A stretch of 64,000 bases of DNA, taken from positions 11,107,998 through 11,171,997 of the forward strand of contig NC_051082.1 in assembly GCF_004664715.2 (NCBI RefSeq), in the 5' to 3' direction. Below, one piece after another: positions 10,293 through 20,892 of the stretch. The notes under the pieces are model-generated. The model ran no database searches and was not told where the DNA came from. It saw only the letters and a list, made by a program, of their open reading frames with translations. The stretch is from Peromyscus leucopus. Lineage: Eukaryota; Chordata; Mammalia; Rodentia; Cricetidae. Numbering within the stretch: the stretch's first letter is position 1; every line of letters starts with the position of its first letter. The position numbers were made by a program, and so were the translations under genes.

Positions 10293-10439
10293 AGGGTCAA
10301 GTCTTCACCTACTCAGTGCCTCACTGTGGGGATGGAGACTAGAGTCAGTGGTGGGGGCTTACACCACCGATGGTCTATTCCAGTTTGCACCAGATCTTGA
10401 CCCTACAGACTCACTCTATCCTCTCCACCAGATTTGCCC

Positions 10440-10540
10440 CTGGACTCTAAGCTGGGGAAGGCAGCGTCCTCGGTGTTGATTCCCTTGTCTAGTTTTGTGT
10501 GCTGGTGCCTACTTCAGGACCTGGCACGCATGAGTGCTCA
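10440..10540. mobile_element. L2/MIR-like remnant
   Basis: GGACCTGGCACGCATGAGTG with the preceding CTCTAAGCTGGGGAAGGCAG resembles the 3' end of L2-type repeats. Heavily diverged. Confidence 0.35.
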
Positions 10541-10830
10541 CAGTATCAGTTAGCAGTGGCTGCATAACAAATGAGCCCCACGCTTGGCAGCCAGAGCAAC
10601 GAACATTGATGATCTCCATTTCTATGGGAAAGATCTGGGGCTGACTTGGCGGCGTGGCTCTGTCTTGGGGTCCCTCACGAGGTCACTCTCAGGACACTGG
10701 GGCTTTGGTCTCATCTGAAGGCTTGCCTTACAGAAGGCCCTAATCCCTGACCAGACATCCTGATCCGTAGGACTGCATAAGTGTCCTCACAGCATGGTAG
10801 CTAGTGTCCCCGAGAGAAGCGGCCCAAAGG
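10541..10830. mobile_element. Ancient interspersed repeat, family unassigned
   Basis: The opening ATCAGTTAGCAGTGGCTGCA and the CATTGATGATCTCCATTTCT block resemble an old mammalian repeat that starts with TATTAGTTAGCTATTGCTGC. Diverged, with the right boundary uncertain. Confidence 0.4.
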
Positions 10831-10966
10831 TGAGGAGAGACTGGGGGCTGTAGCCTCATTTGTGACCTGGGACCAGAAGCCACGTTCTGTCATGCCTTAC
10901 TTGCCTTACTTGTGACACAAGTCAGAAGCAGGGAAGGATCCCATGCAGAGACATCGATTCAGAGCT

Positions 10967-10994
10967 GAGCTTGGTGGCACTTACCTGTAATCCT
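10967..10994 (+). mobile_element. B1-like SINE, left half of a split copy
   Basis: GAGCTTGGTGGCACTTACCT and GTAATCCT form the start of a B1-like body, cut off abruptly. The continuation resumes at 12594 on the same strand. Confidence 0.75.
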
Positions 10995-12593
10995 CTTGTA
11001 TAACAATAGAGGAACCAGCCTTAATATTATAGATCCCAGGGCCTCAGGAGAGAGAACTACTAACGGCGAGGACTATTCCCAGGGAATAGAATCTCAGCAC
11101 ACGGAGCTCTATCGTCCACTTGCTTTAATTCCTCTGGCATAACATCCTTTATACACAGCTTCAGTTCTGTTCTCATGTCTAGATCCTTTCTTGCCTGATT
11201 TCTCTCTATACTTATCTATTGCTCCCTCTAAGTTCTATCTTAATTCTCTCATCTTAACTCTGCCTCATCTAGGTCCTTTTCAGCTTGTTCTTACCCAGCT
11301 AGTACTTCCCCATCTAGCTCTTCCTCATCTTCCATCTCGTTCCTCTAGTACTCTCTTCTAGCCCTTCAATCTACTTCCCCATCTCAGTTTGTTCCTGGCA
11401 AGTTCTTACCCATCTAGTTCTTCCATTCTCTTTTCTCTTCTCTGTCTCTCCATGCCCTGGAAGTCCTGGTATATAAAGCCAAGCTTCCAGGGTCAAACGG
11501 AGGGGTGATAAGAATCACATTGAATCACACATGTTAATTATCATTTGCAACCCCAAAGGGAAGTGACCAATGGGGAAATGAATTAACTAAAGGCTAAATT
11601 TGGGTAATATCTAAGAAGAGGGATCTTATGTGCTCAACTATTAAACTCTTAAACATGATTAGTAGAAAATGTTAAGAATCTATAAGTTGCTAGGTCAATG
11701 GGAGAAAATAGAACTGTCTTCTTTTTTCCTGTGGCTCCTATCTGTCCAAGCTGTCTGCTGTTTTTTTCTGCGGGGTGGGGGAAAGTGTGCTCAGTCACTA
11801 GGCAACCTATGTACAGCTAGATGCCTTTGGTGATAGTTAAAGGGAGATCTGGAACTAACTAGAGGTAAGATTTGGGAAAGGAGAAGGAAAGCTTAATTGG
11901 CACATCCGCCAGGCCTTCTCAAACAGGTAGTCTGGATGCTTAAGTCTGTTCTCAGAAAGTACCGAGGTATCTCTGATAAGGTACTTTCCTCCACCTGGAG
12001 ATGGACCTGGCCGGATGTTGCCAATGATAATAATTACAGGGAGGCTTGAACTGGGGTTTGGGCTGAGCATAGCTGTTAGCACAGAAGGTTATCTAAATAT
12101 TCCTAGAAGTGGTTAGGTAAGGAGTTAGCAGTCTATAAAATTAGTAAGGCTGTAAGAAAGGAGGGTCTGAACTGAATTGTGTAAAGCTATTACTTAACAT
12201 CCACCTGACCTAGGTGGTGTCTCCTTGTGGAATTTATCTTAAATCAGGAGACTTGCATGTGGACTGTTATTACTGCTAGTCCTTGAAAGTAGCCAAGGGA
12301 GATATCTGATTCCAGAGAAAGCCTTTCCTGAGGCTGTTCTCCAAATACCTGGAATGTGTATGTCCAGAGTGATCAGTCCACACTGTTAGCCCTTCTTAGG
12401 GAAAAGTTAATTGGGAAAACTATGAAGGCACACATGATTTTCATAACAGAAGACAGCTGATATATAACAAGCCAAGTAACACCAAAAACTCCTTGGGATT
12501 TGGCTTCCTCTGGAGAAATTCCCTGATTCCTCCAGGTAGTGACTTTGCCATAACCAGCTGAGTTCTTATGATATATTCCTGTGGCCTGCAGCA
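10995..12593 (+). mobile_element. LTR-like (endogenous retrovirus type) insertion, non-coding
   Basis: About 1.6 kb inserted into a SINE, with TAATCCT present at both junctions (10988-10994 and 12594-12600), consistent with a short target-site duplication of the retroviral size class. The near edges read TTGTATAAC on the left and GCAGCA on the right, compatible with TG...CA ends but offset by two bases on the left. The body has a C/T-rich zone (11130-11450), a TATATAAAG-like box near 11471, and a long AT-rich remainder. No open frame beyond 75 codons is present, so it is either an unusually long solo LTR or a deleted copy. The strand is guessed from the TATA-like box. Resemblance to a cricetid ERV family is only a memory-based impression. 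Confidence 0.55.
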
Positions 12594-12690
12594 TAATCCT
12601 AGCATTGAGGAGCCTGAAGCAAGAGAATCACAAACAAGTTCAAGGCTAACTTGGGCTGTTTAGTAAGACCGCTTCGACCAAAACAGAATA
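12594..12690 (+). mobile_element. B1-like SINE, right half of the split copy
   Basis: Continues from 10994: TAATCCTAGCATTGAGGAGC, then GTTCAAGGCTAACTTGGGCT and an A-rich tail with AATAGAATAAAAG. Confidence 0.75.
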
Positions 12691-13135
12691 GAATAAAAGA
12701 AAGGCACTGATTCTAGGCAGCGGGCTCGGCACCAGCCACCTGTAAGGCTGGTCACTACATTTACGTGAATGGGCTCAACAAACAGTAAACTAAAAAGTGA
12801 CAGCATAGTCCAGAAGTGGCTGATGCTGTTCCCCGTGCCTTCCGAGCTGTTCCATGTAGAGAAGGGAATCCTTATCGGCGACTCTAAGCTGTGCATTCGC
12901 TGGAGACGTAACCAGTCTGAGGTGCTTTTGCCTAGAGTCAGGGTGGGCGAGCAGGGCCTGCCAGCTCCCACACACATCCGGGAAGTTCCCAGGGAAGGTG
13001 GGGGTCTTGTGGTTCAGATCCTACACCCAGAGCAAAGCTGTTTCTCGCCGTTCTCAGGAACGCTGAGGCCAATGTGTCAATCAAGTCACCAAGGGTCATT
13101 GGGCCAAGGGAGGCTACTCTCATTACTGAAATAGC
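12691..13135. other. Single-copy sequence, no gene seen
   Basis: A 121-codon plus-strand frame (12769-13134) has no recognisable domain and is overlapped by minus-strand frames. No repeat recognised. Confidence 0.45.
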
Positions 13136-13139
13136 AGTA

Positions 13140-13338
13140 GTTTACGACCTCCATAAAGCCATTAGCCCAGGGAGAGGAGGAGAAAGCAGCCGGTACCCTG
13201 TGCCTCCCTCGGTCACAGGCTGAGGGTAAGCGGCTTTATTATCAATCAATTAGCTGTGCTTGGCAGTAAGCACCATCCCACAGGCATGGAACCTGCCAGA
13301 TAAATGAGAGAGAGCTACAGCAGGTGACTCAGCACTCC
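13140..13338. promoter_or_regulatory. Candidate regulatory block with GATA and NF-E2/MARE-like sites
   Basis: Repeat-free DNA. It has TTATTATCAATCAATTAGCT (homeodomain/PBX-like) at about 13237, AGATAA (GATA-type) at 13298-13303, and GTGACTCAGCA (reverse complement of the NF-E2/MARE motif TGCTGAGTCAC) at 13324-13334. A GATA site and an NF-E2 site 20 bp apart is an arrangement known from erythroid/megakaryocytic enhancers. Function here is inference only. Confidence 0.25.
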
Positions 13339-13400
13339 GTTCCGGCCTCAGTTTCTCCAGCTGTAGAGTAAGTTTGGAAAAAAGTCAGAGGGTCTCAACA
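13339..13400 (+). mobile_element. MIR fragment
   Basis: GGCCTCAGTTTCTCCAGCTG is the MIR sense-strand signature, followed by a diverged tail. Confidence 0.5.
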
Positions 13401-13432
13401 TTTCTCATCAAAGGAGAGTTCTGTAAACTTCA

Positions 13433-13604
13433 TTGGTTTTTTGTTTTGTTTTGGTTTGGTTTTTCGAGACAGAGTTTCTCTGTGTAGTTTTGGTGCCTGT
13501 CCTGGATCTTGCTCTGTAGACCAGGCCGGCCTCGAACTCACAGATTCGCCTGGCTCTGCCTCCCGAGTGCTGGGGTTAAAGGCGTGTGGCCACCACTGCC
13601 TGGC
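13433..13604 (-). mobile_element. B1 SINE, cricetid-like, with target-site duplication
   Basis: Near full-length reverse-complement B1: CGAGACAGAGTTTCTCTGTG, TTGGTGCCTGTCCTGGATCT, TAGACCAGGCCGGCCTCGAA, then TGCCTCCCGAGTGCTGGGGT. The GTGCCTGTCCTGGAT and CGCCTGGCTCTGCC wording is what I associate with hamster/Peromyscus B1. Imperfect direct repeats AGTTCTGTAAACTT (13417-13430) and AGTTCTGTGAACCTT (13606-13620) flank it as a target-site duplication. Confidence 0.92.
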
Positions 13605-13620
13605 TAGTTCTGTGAACCTT

Positions 13621-13988
13621 GAATGCCTGCCTCCTGTCATGTGTGTGTCTTGTTTGGAAGTGGAATCTGAGGAAGAGGGTGACATCAACAATCATCCCTG
13701 CTCGCATCAGATGGTCCTATCATTAATCCACTGCAGAAACAGCAGCTAAATATTCTGATGACTGACAGTGACGGAACACTCCAACATGTATTGTTTTCAC
13801 ATCTCACTTCCTATCCCAATAACTCCATCAGGAAGCCGTCAGGATCAGGCCCAAGATACAGATGGGGGAAATTGAATCCCCGAGAAATAATCACACTGGC
13901 TAAGTCCACAAAAAAGCCATAAACTGTGAGCCAGCCAGCCAGCCGCATCAAGCAACAGGCTTAGCGTGACCTTGCTTGTAAGAGGTCA
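13621..13988. other. Single-copy sequence
   Basis: No gene or repeat recognised. A short CCAGCCAGCCAGCC run lies near 13931. Confidence 0.45.
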
Positions 13989-13989
13989 A

Positions 13990-14100
13990 ACTCTGGAGCC
14001 AAGTTCACCAGCTATCAGCTGTGTGGCCATGGGAAAGTCACTGACCCTCTCTGTTTGCTCCCACCTCTGTCAAACAGGATTGCTAATGAGTGTGTACCAC
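13990..14100 (+). mobile_element. MIR SINE
   Basis: Sense MIR order: CTCTGGAGCCAAGTTCACCA, AGCTGTGTGGCCATGGGAAA, GTCACTGACCCTCTCTG, then TCTGTCAAACAGG. Confidence 0.75.
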
Positions 14101-14860
14101 ACAAAGGCAGACGCACACATGTGACATCGCCCTCACCTCTTTTGAGTCTGTAATGAAACTCAAGTTGACCTAGCACCATGTTTAACTGGTGGTGTCCCTG
14201 AGAGGAGAGGTCACCAAGGAGGATTAGAAACCAGGTTGAAATCACAGAGTCCGGTGTCTCAGTGTGTCTCATACCAACCCCTACCCCACTTTTTTTCTTT
14301 TCCTCTCTGGAGTGGATTTTGACAGCCCAAGCCCAGAGCAGGTGGTCTGAGAGTACCAGAAGCCACGTGGTGGGGCTTGCTTTGGGCGACAGAAAGGATG
14401 TTCTGATCAGAACAGCCTAGAGATGGTCCAGCCCAGCTCCGAGGTCTCTACTACCCAGAGGTGATTCTGATAGGTGCTATGCTCCAACCCAGCTCTGGAT
14501 CCGATCGGTCCTAATGGGTGTTTGGGTCAGAAAGATGAGGCTGAAGACTTTCTTCCATGTGGTCCCGTTGGCTCAGCCCAGACGATGCCACGTGAAACTG
14601 TAGGCCCACCTCAGTCTGCCTATCACCATCTTAAGTTTGGTTCTGATGCAAATATCTCCTCTTGGACAAGTGCCGTCTTTAGGGATGGGAGATGGACGCA
14701 AAGGGTCGAAGGGCCGGAGGTTCTGTATCGGAAGCCGTGGCTCTGCAGCTGGCTGCGCTCTCCCTGAGTCCTTTCTTGTCTTCTAGCAGGTGGGGGGGGG
14801 GGTGGCCATTTCAGCCCTTTCCATTAGACGGAAAGCCAAGATTACCAAGGGAAAGTGACA
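14101..14860. other. Single-copy sequence, no gene seen
   Basis: Frames of up to 97 codons without recognisable features. A G run lies at about 14792-14803. Confidence 0.45.
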
Positions 14861-14864
14861 GATG

Positions 14865-15020
14865 GCTATGAGTGCCTGCCATGGGTCAGTGCTAAGTACC
14901 ACAGATGTCCATTCCTTCTGTCTCCACTTCACTAATGAGCTCACTGAAGCCCAGAGAGGTGAAGACACATGCTGGAGGCCACACAGCTGTGAACAGCAGA
15001 GAGAATGTGTGAGGTGATTA
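14865..15020 (-). mobile_element. MIR SINE
   Basis: Antisense MIR: GAGTGCCTGCCATGGGTCAG, GTGCTAAGTACC, TGAAGCCCAGAGAGGTGAAG and AGGCCACACAGCTG appear in the expected reverse order. Confidence 0.75.
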
Positions 15021-15089
15021 CTCAGGGTTGTAAGCGCCTGTCCTTCATCCAGTGCAATGACGGTTCCAATTAGCACATGAGATTCTATC

Positions 15090-15118
15090 CCCCCCAACCC
15101 TCCCCCCCCGCCCCCCGT
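15090..15118. repeat. C-rich low-complexity tract
   Basis: C runs broken by single A, T or G residues. G-quadruplex potential on the minus strand. Confidence 0.9.
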
Positions 15119-15119
15119 C

Positions 15120-16300
15120 TGATGACATAGCCATGTGGTTTAGACTAGCGTGGCCTCCAGATTTTTCCACAAAAGTTTCCAGTTATCCATGGCAGCCTGA
15201 AGAACACCCTCCCATGTTTAGTCAGGCTAAACAATCCTTTCTTACAGTCATGAGTTATGGGTCTGGTTTGGGGTACAGTGTGGGGAGGGGTGCCAGTTAT
15301 TGGCAAAGCAACTTAAGAAAGGGAAGTTATTTGGGCTCATTATTCAAGGCAAGAGAGGAAGGGGTAGGGGGTTGAGGGTGTGTTCAACAAAGCTAAAGAT
15401 GCGTGAGGAAGCCTTATGGAGACTTGCCAGTTAGTAAGCTAATTTCAAAATACAAATTACAGAAGAAGAAGTTCACACAGAATTATTGTGCATGGGTGAG
15501 CAATGTCCCCGCCGGCAGGCGTGAGTCGCTAAATGAAAAACACAGTGCAAGGCATGCGTGTGACACCTCTCTACATGTTACTAGTCAGGGAGGCCCCAGA
15601 AGTGTCCAAAACAACACAGGCTGATGTCATAGCCTTCGGTTGCTCTCCATAGCTGCATGGTAAGACCCTGTTTGCTGAAGACGCTATATGCTTCGGCGGA
15701 GGGATACAGAGAAGTTTCAAATGAAGTGAGAAACTTCCTCCCTGCTGGTTAGCTTTCACAGTGTCAGAAGGCTGATGGGAGACAAAGGCCACCAATGGCC
15801 ATATTGCCCAGCACTGGACCCTGCACGCTGCAACATGGACCTGCCAGGGAAACTGTTCGCAGTGGTTGCCATAGTGACATCAAATGCTATGATGGGTTTG
15901 AAGCTCACAGGAGGGAATTCATGTGTGGTACTGTCATCCAGGCCAACATCCCATGGCTGGAGGGGTGGGGGTGGGGTGGGGTGGGTCACAGACCCCTTTG
16001 TTGTGATTTTACTAAATGACTGCACTGTGAAACTGCCTTCTGAATACTTAGCCGCAGACCTAGGCTGCTCTCAGTCCTGGCCAGAGAGACACTTCTTCCT
16101 GCAGTGGGCAGCAGCCAGGAAGAGACAGCGAGCTGGTCACAGGAGTGGGAGTGAGACTCGGTGCTCAGGCAGGCAGAAATGGGACATGCATATTAACCCA
16201 CCGCCACCAAGGGTCAGGGGACACCGCGGAAGAGCTGGTGGAAGGAGGGTAGGGTGGGGAACAAGTCAGGAAGAGGGAGAGAGAGAAGAGAAATACATAG

Positions 16301-16303
<3 letters not shown>
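15120..16303. other. Single-copy sequence, no gene seen
   Basis: A 237-codon plus-strand frame (15775-16488) continues into a GT/GA microsatellite and shows no domain. GGTTGCCATAGTGAC near 15865 is a partial RFX X-box match. A G-rich tract (GGGGTGGGGTGGGGTGGG) lies near 15968-15985. Confidence 0.45.

Positions 16304-16378
<75 letters not shown>
16304..16378. repeat. (GT)n(GA)n compound microsatellite
   Basis: GT units at 16304-16345 switch directly to GA units at 16346-16378. Confidence 0.98.
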
Positions 16379-16382
<4 letters not shown>

Positions 16383-16423
16383 TCACACTGACGTGTTAGC
16401 AGATGTCCCCTCCATCCTAGTGA

Positions 16424-16800
16424 GCATTAACTGTCAACTTGACCACAGCCTAGAATCACCTGGAAAGGAACCGACCAGATCAGATTGACCCGATAGCACG
16501 GCTGTGGGGCTGTTTCGATGGTTTATTAATGTAGAAGAAGGGCTCAGCCCACTGTGGGTGGCACCATCCCCTAGGCAGGTGATCCTGGGCTGTGTAAGGA
16601 AGCATGGTACCCAGGAGCAAGCCAGCAAAGAGTGTTCCCCCACGGTTTCTGCTTCAGGCTCCTGCTTGAGTTCCTGCCCCGATGTCCCTCAGTCATGGAC
16701 TGTGACCTCAAAGTGTCAAGCCTTCAGTGTATGAATAAACCCTTTTCTTTCCTACTTGCTTTTGGTCATGGTGTTTATCATAGCAACAGAGAAAATAACT
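16424..16800 (+). mobile_element. URR1A-type rodent repeat, near full length
   Basis: Starts with AACTGTCAACTTGACCACAG. It contains CAGCCCACTGTGGGTGGCAC and GATCCTGGGCTGTGTAAGGA, and ends with TTGGTCATGGTGTTTATCAT plus an AACAGAGAAAATAACTGGA end. Same family and strand as 1271, 20893 and 30355. Confidence 0.8.
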
Positions 16801-16875
16801 GGAGCCCTCTCTCCCAAGGGGATCCTTCCTGGCTGCCACCACCTCCCCAAAGGAAGCTATTACCCCAGCCTTTTT

Positions 16876-16991
16876 ATTTTGTTTGAGAACAGTCTTTCTA
16901 TGTAGCCCAGGGTAGCCTGGAACTCATGACCCTCTTACCTCAGGCTCCTTAGTGCCAGGATTACCCTCTCATGCTATCACATGCCCAGCCA
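16876..16991 (-). mobile_element. B1-type SINE
   Basis: Reverse-complement body TATGTAGCCCAGGGTAGCCT, GGAACTCATGACC and AGTGCCAGGATTA. Confidence 0.75.
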
Positions 16992-17282
16992 CCGTCCCAA
17001 CTTCAAATACCAGAATCTGTTTTGATCTGATTTTCAGTTTGTGTCTGAGATTCACCTGTGTGTGGAACAAGGCAGAAGTCACTCATCTCCATAGCATTCT
17101 ACCCTCTAAACAGGGTCTTCATCCAGTCTAGGATTGGGTGAGATGTACATGTTATTGATCAACGCATCCGCCATCATGGTAAATGTTTGAGCATCTATTC
17201 TACACATATGTGTACACATGTGTGCCATGTATGTGCACCATTGCAACAACAGACATGATTTGTATATTATAAAACACACAGA
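16992..17282. other. Single-copy sequence
   Basis: No gene recognised. A weak TGTGTACACATGTGTG palindromic stretch lies near 17210-17225. Confidence 0.45.
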
Positions 17283-17395
17283 AGCCTGGCATGATGGCTC
17301 ATAACGGCAACCCCAGCACTTGGGAGGCTGAAGCTGGAGGATTGTGAGCCTGGGATGTATAGAGAGACCCTGTTTCAAAACCAACAACCAAATGA
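17283..17395 (+). mobile_element. B1-type SINE
   Basis: AAGCCTGGCATGATGGCTCA, CCCAGCACTTGGGAGGCTGA and AGAGACCCTGTTTCAAAACC in sense order. Confidence 0.8.
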
Positions 17396-17654
17396 ATGAT
17401 GAAACAGAACAAAAAGAAATGTACAGAGCTGTGAAAAGGGTGATTTTTCACACAGGATTTTCTCTCTGTCATCTCTTGTTGTATTCTGGCTTGGGGAGCA
17501 GAATGCAAGAGGCCATGTGGTATTGGGATGACCATGACCATAGACGTCAGAAAGACATGGTTTTCTCTCTGTGTACCAGATGTGTGTGAGTCTAAGGAAA
17601 TGATTCATGTACAGACAGACAAACACACATACACAAACAGATAGCTGACAGATT
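17396..17654. other. Single-copy sequence
   Basis: No gene recognised. It ends in a CA/GACA-rich stretch that leads into the GATA array. Confidence 0.4.
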
Positions 17655-18003
17655 TTATATATATATATATGTATGTATGTATATGTATATATATGATAGA
17701 TTAGATAGATAGATGATAGACAGTAGATAGACACATACATAAATAGACATATAGACAGATGATTGATTGATAGATGAAAGATATATTGACAGATGATAGA
17801 TGATAGAAAGATACATAGATAAATAGATTATATGTATGTGTGTGATAGAAAGACATTGATACATATGTGACCAATAGATAAATGGTAGGTAGATACATAG
17901 ATAGATTAGATGTTTGTGTGTGATAGAAAGACATTGATACATATGTGACCAACAGATAAATGGTAGGTAGAAGACAGATGTTAAATAGATGATAGATGAT
18001 TGA
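17655..18003. repeat. Degenerate GATA/TA tetranucleotide array with a 78-bp higher-order repeat
   Basis: Starts with (TA)n, then diverged GATA/GACA units. A longer segment starting TGTGATAGAAAGACATTGAT is present at 17841 and again at 17919, 78 bp apart, and stays nearly identical for about 50 bp. Both strands encode Tyr/Ser/Ile-rich spurious frames. Confidence 0.92.
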
Positions 18004-18097
18004 CAGGTTCTATTTCCCGACAGCCTCTGCATTCACATGGGCCATTGTTTTGTAGTGCAGATTGTCCACTCAGAGGCTCTGCAGTCTCCTAGGAGAT

Positions 18098-18405
18098 AAG
18101 CTGAGGCACACCTGTGAGGGATTCATTTAGATTAGGCTAGCCCCTGGGGAAGTCTGTGAGATAGGAAGATGTGTCCTAAAGGGGGATAGCGCCCTTTTCC
18201 AGGCATGGGTCCTGGGCTAAATGGGAAGGAAGATGCTGTCTGGATATGGAGTTCATCCCTGTGTGTCCTGGTTGTGGATGAGATGTAACAGCCGCCAAGC
18301 TTGGGATCCCATGATGTCACCGCCATGTGCAAACGCAAACAAACCCTTCCTCTCTTGAGTTCTTTCAGGTGGAGCACTGTATAACAACAGGAAAAGGAGC
18401 TAATG
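18098..18405 (+). mobile_element. URR1B-type rodent repeat, 5'-truncated
   Basis: CATTTAGATTAGGCTAGCCC, GTCCTGGGCTAAATGGGAAG, ATGTAACAGCCGCCAAG and AAACAAACCCTTCCTCTCTT keep the family order also seen at 28075 and 32214. Confidence 0.65.
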
Positions 18406-18441
18406 CAAGCACCTGCTGTGTGCCAGGCTTGGCCCTAGGTT

Positions 18442-18677
18442 CTGGGGATACGACCCAGTTGGTCAACGGCTCATGCATGTAACATGTACAAAGTCTGGAT
18501 TCCATTGCCAGGACCACATGGACCAGGTGTGGTAGTTCGTGCCTCTAATCTCAGCATGCAGGGGTTTAGGCAAGAGAATCAGAAGTTCAAGTCCATCCTT
18601 GGCTATGTAACAAGTTTGAGGCCAGCCTGGGCTACATGACACCTTGTCTTAAAAAAGAAAGAAAGAAAGAAAGAAAC
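18442..18677 (+). mobile_element. B4-type SINE with (GAAA)n tail
   Basis: The ID-like head (GGATTCCATTGCCAGGACCA) is followed by a B1-like body (GGTGTGGTAGTTCGTGCCTC, TTTGAGGCCAGCCTGGGCTA) and an A-rich tail that has become (GAAA)n. Confidence 0.8.
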
Positions 18678-18689
18678 CAGAGCCAATAA

Positions 18690-19464
18690 CCGGCTGCTTG
18701 TGACTAGCCCTGTCGGGGCACTGTGTTGGATGCAGACAACACAGAGGGGTCCTTCAGACCATGCCCCTACTCTGGCCCATGTAATTGAGCAATGCACCCC
18801 CCCAGAGTGTCCCCAAGGCCCTCCCCAAAGCTCTCCTCTCTATGTGGTGGTGGTAGGTGGGGGTCTGATGACTCAGAGAGGAAGTCAGAGGAGACGGAGG
18901 AGTCAGGAATGGAAGGGGCAGAGGACAGAGATTTCTGAGCGTGGTTTACTCTCGGCTTGTTTCTCCGCATGCCCATACAGAAAGCGCCTGGCCCTCCTCT
19001 CCCCAGGTTATCTAGACAGAGTGTCTAATTGAAATAGAAGACCTGTTCGCCTGCCACCAGTTTGGTCTGATGGAGAATGTGGGTTACCACAAAGTCTACG
19101 CCGTGGCTTCAGGTTCCCCGAGACCTGACAGAGTGACTAATGCCCTGCATAGCTCTGCCTCCCGAGGTCTGCAGCCAGGCTCCGGGCGAAGCCCTGCAAT
19201 CGAATGCGGCCCAGGAGCCATCTGTGCTAACCAAGCCATGAAGCCCAAGTGAACCTGCTGCCCACACTCCCCTGAGGCACACCCCAAGGCTGGCATTCCA
19301 ACTTGGGTGGCTGGAAGTCTGCTTGGCAGAACCTCAGGAGGCTTATCTGCCCATGGGATCGGAAAGAGAAACGGCGTGTGCTCAGGACACTCTCACCCGA
19401 TAGAGAGTCTGCCCTTGAGTAACAGGATGGAAAATCTGTCAAAAAGGTACAGGACTTCCAAGCA

Positions 19465-19466
<2 letters not shown>
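18690..19466. other. Single-copy sequence, no gene seen
   Basis: Frames of up to 173 codons overlap on both strands, and the longest crosses the CA repeat. No domain recognised. Confidence 0.45.

Positions 19467-19515
<49 letters not shown>
19467..19515. repeat. (CA)n microsatellite
   Basis: About 24 uninterrupted CA units. Confidence 0.98.
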
Positions 19516-19516
<1 letters not shown>

Positions 19517-20666
19517 AAACAAGTCCCACTCTCCAGGGGACTTCCCCGGGAACGGCCATGACCCCAGGGCACCGAGGCACAGTGTCCATGTCCCTAACCA
19601 CTGTCTCACACTGCCTACGGGGGATCCAGTGGCAGTGACCCAATTGGAGCTTGTTGTGGATTTTAGTGGCAAGTAACACTTGGGTCAATGTCTCCACAGT
19701 GTAAACACCCGGGGTGGTGTGGGGATGACCTGGGTCCCCCGCCCCCATCCCATCCTTTTAATTTCTCTCAGTGGTTAAGATGCATCTCTGGCCTCTGCTT
19801 CTGTCCTGGGTTTGGTTGGTAAGAGCCTCACAGCCCTGGCTATGATGATGGGTCTCAGGTAAGGATGTGGCCCAGGCTGGACCAGTTCCTGCATGGAGAG
19901 TTGGCACAGGAGCCTGTGATAATGATACACACAACAATACACAATAATACATACAATGATAATGATACAAATGATAATTACAAGCCCCTGTCCATGGTTG
20001 CAAATCCTGGTGAATTTGCCTTTCCTTAGAGTACAAGCGCTTCACTGCCATTATGATGCTCACCTTTGAAGTCTGGCCCCATCCCAAGATAAGGAAGACC
20101 TTATTCATTCTCCCAACACACCAGCAAGCTATTCTAGAACACCCATGGTTTAAACATACACACCAACCATGGAGGGAAAAGGCACTTGAGACCCATTTGA
20201 AGGACGGTAAAGGTGACGGGGGCTCTCGTTCTCCAATAGACATGCACTCATAGTTTGATGGCCTGACAGGCATCATCTCAAGACATCCATCATCCGTGTG
20301 TGCACACTGGCAGATGAGGACCGCAGAGGGGCTGTGTGCCCTCTCTCAACTGTCCTGAGAATGAAAGGGAGAACATCAACATCGTGCCTTCCCAGCATGG
20401 GTGGGGTTTGCTGTTCCAAGACCAAACTGAGTGCTGGGAGGGAATCTGGAGAAGGGAGCAGGGAGAATCAGGAGAGCTGGGGCATGGCACCCGGAGGAGG
20501 TGCCTGGAGAGGAAACAGAGAGATGAGGAGCCCAGAGAAGCACTGGAAGGGTTATCCTGTGTCACCAAGAGCCAGCCACAGCCACAGATCCTTAGCTGGA
20601 AGTGGTTGGATTTTTGACAATGAGATGCCTACTTTTTAGTCTGGTTTTTTAGAGACATTTTTCTGT
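19516..20666. other. Single-copy sequence with an AT-rich ATGATA-like patch
   Basis: A 172-codon minus-strand frame (19758-20276) lacks any recognisable feature. A patch of AATGATAC/AATACAC-like words lies at 19919-19982. No gene can be supported. Confidence 0.45.
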
Positions 20667-20794
20667 GGGCTGGTGAGATGGCTCAGAAGGTAGAGGAGCT
20701 TGAGGCCAAACCTGGAAACCTGAGTTTGATTCCCTGGGACCTACATAGTGGAAGGAGAGGACTGACTCTATAAGATGTCATTTGGCTTCCACAT

Positions 20795-20829
<35 letters not shown>

Positions 20830-20835
20830 AATAAA
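20667..20835 (+). mobile_element. B3-type SINE ending in (GT)n
   Basis: GGGCTGGTGAGATGGCTCAG, TGAGTTTGATTCCCTGGGAC, ATAGTGGAAGGAGAGGACTG, then GT units at about 20796-20827 and an ACAATAAAATA end. Confidence 0.85.
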
Positions 20836-20892
20836 ATATGTACTAAAAAAACTTTGCAGTGTAAACACCACCTCCCACCCAACCCTTAAGCT

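Noticed and set aside
12769..13134. 121-codon frame beginning MGSTNSK, reminiscent of an N-myristoylation start
   Set aside because: The flanking sequence has no promoter, splice or domain support, and overlapping minus-strand frames are of similar quality.
15775..16488. 237-codon plus-strand frame
   Set aside because: It runs through (GT)n(GA)n and into a URR1 element. The C-terminal part is low-complexity translation.
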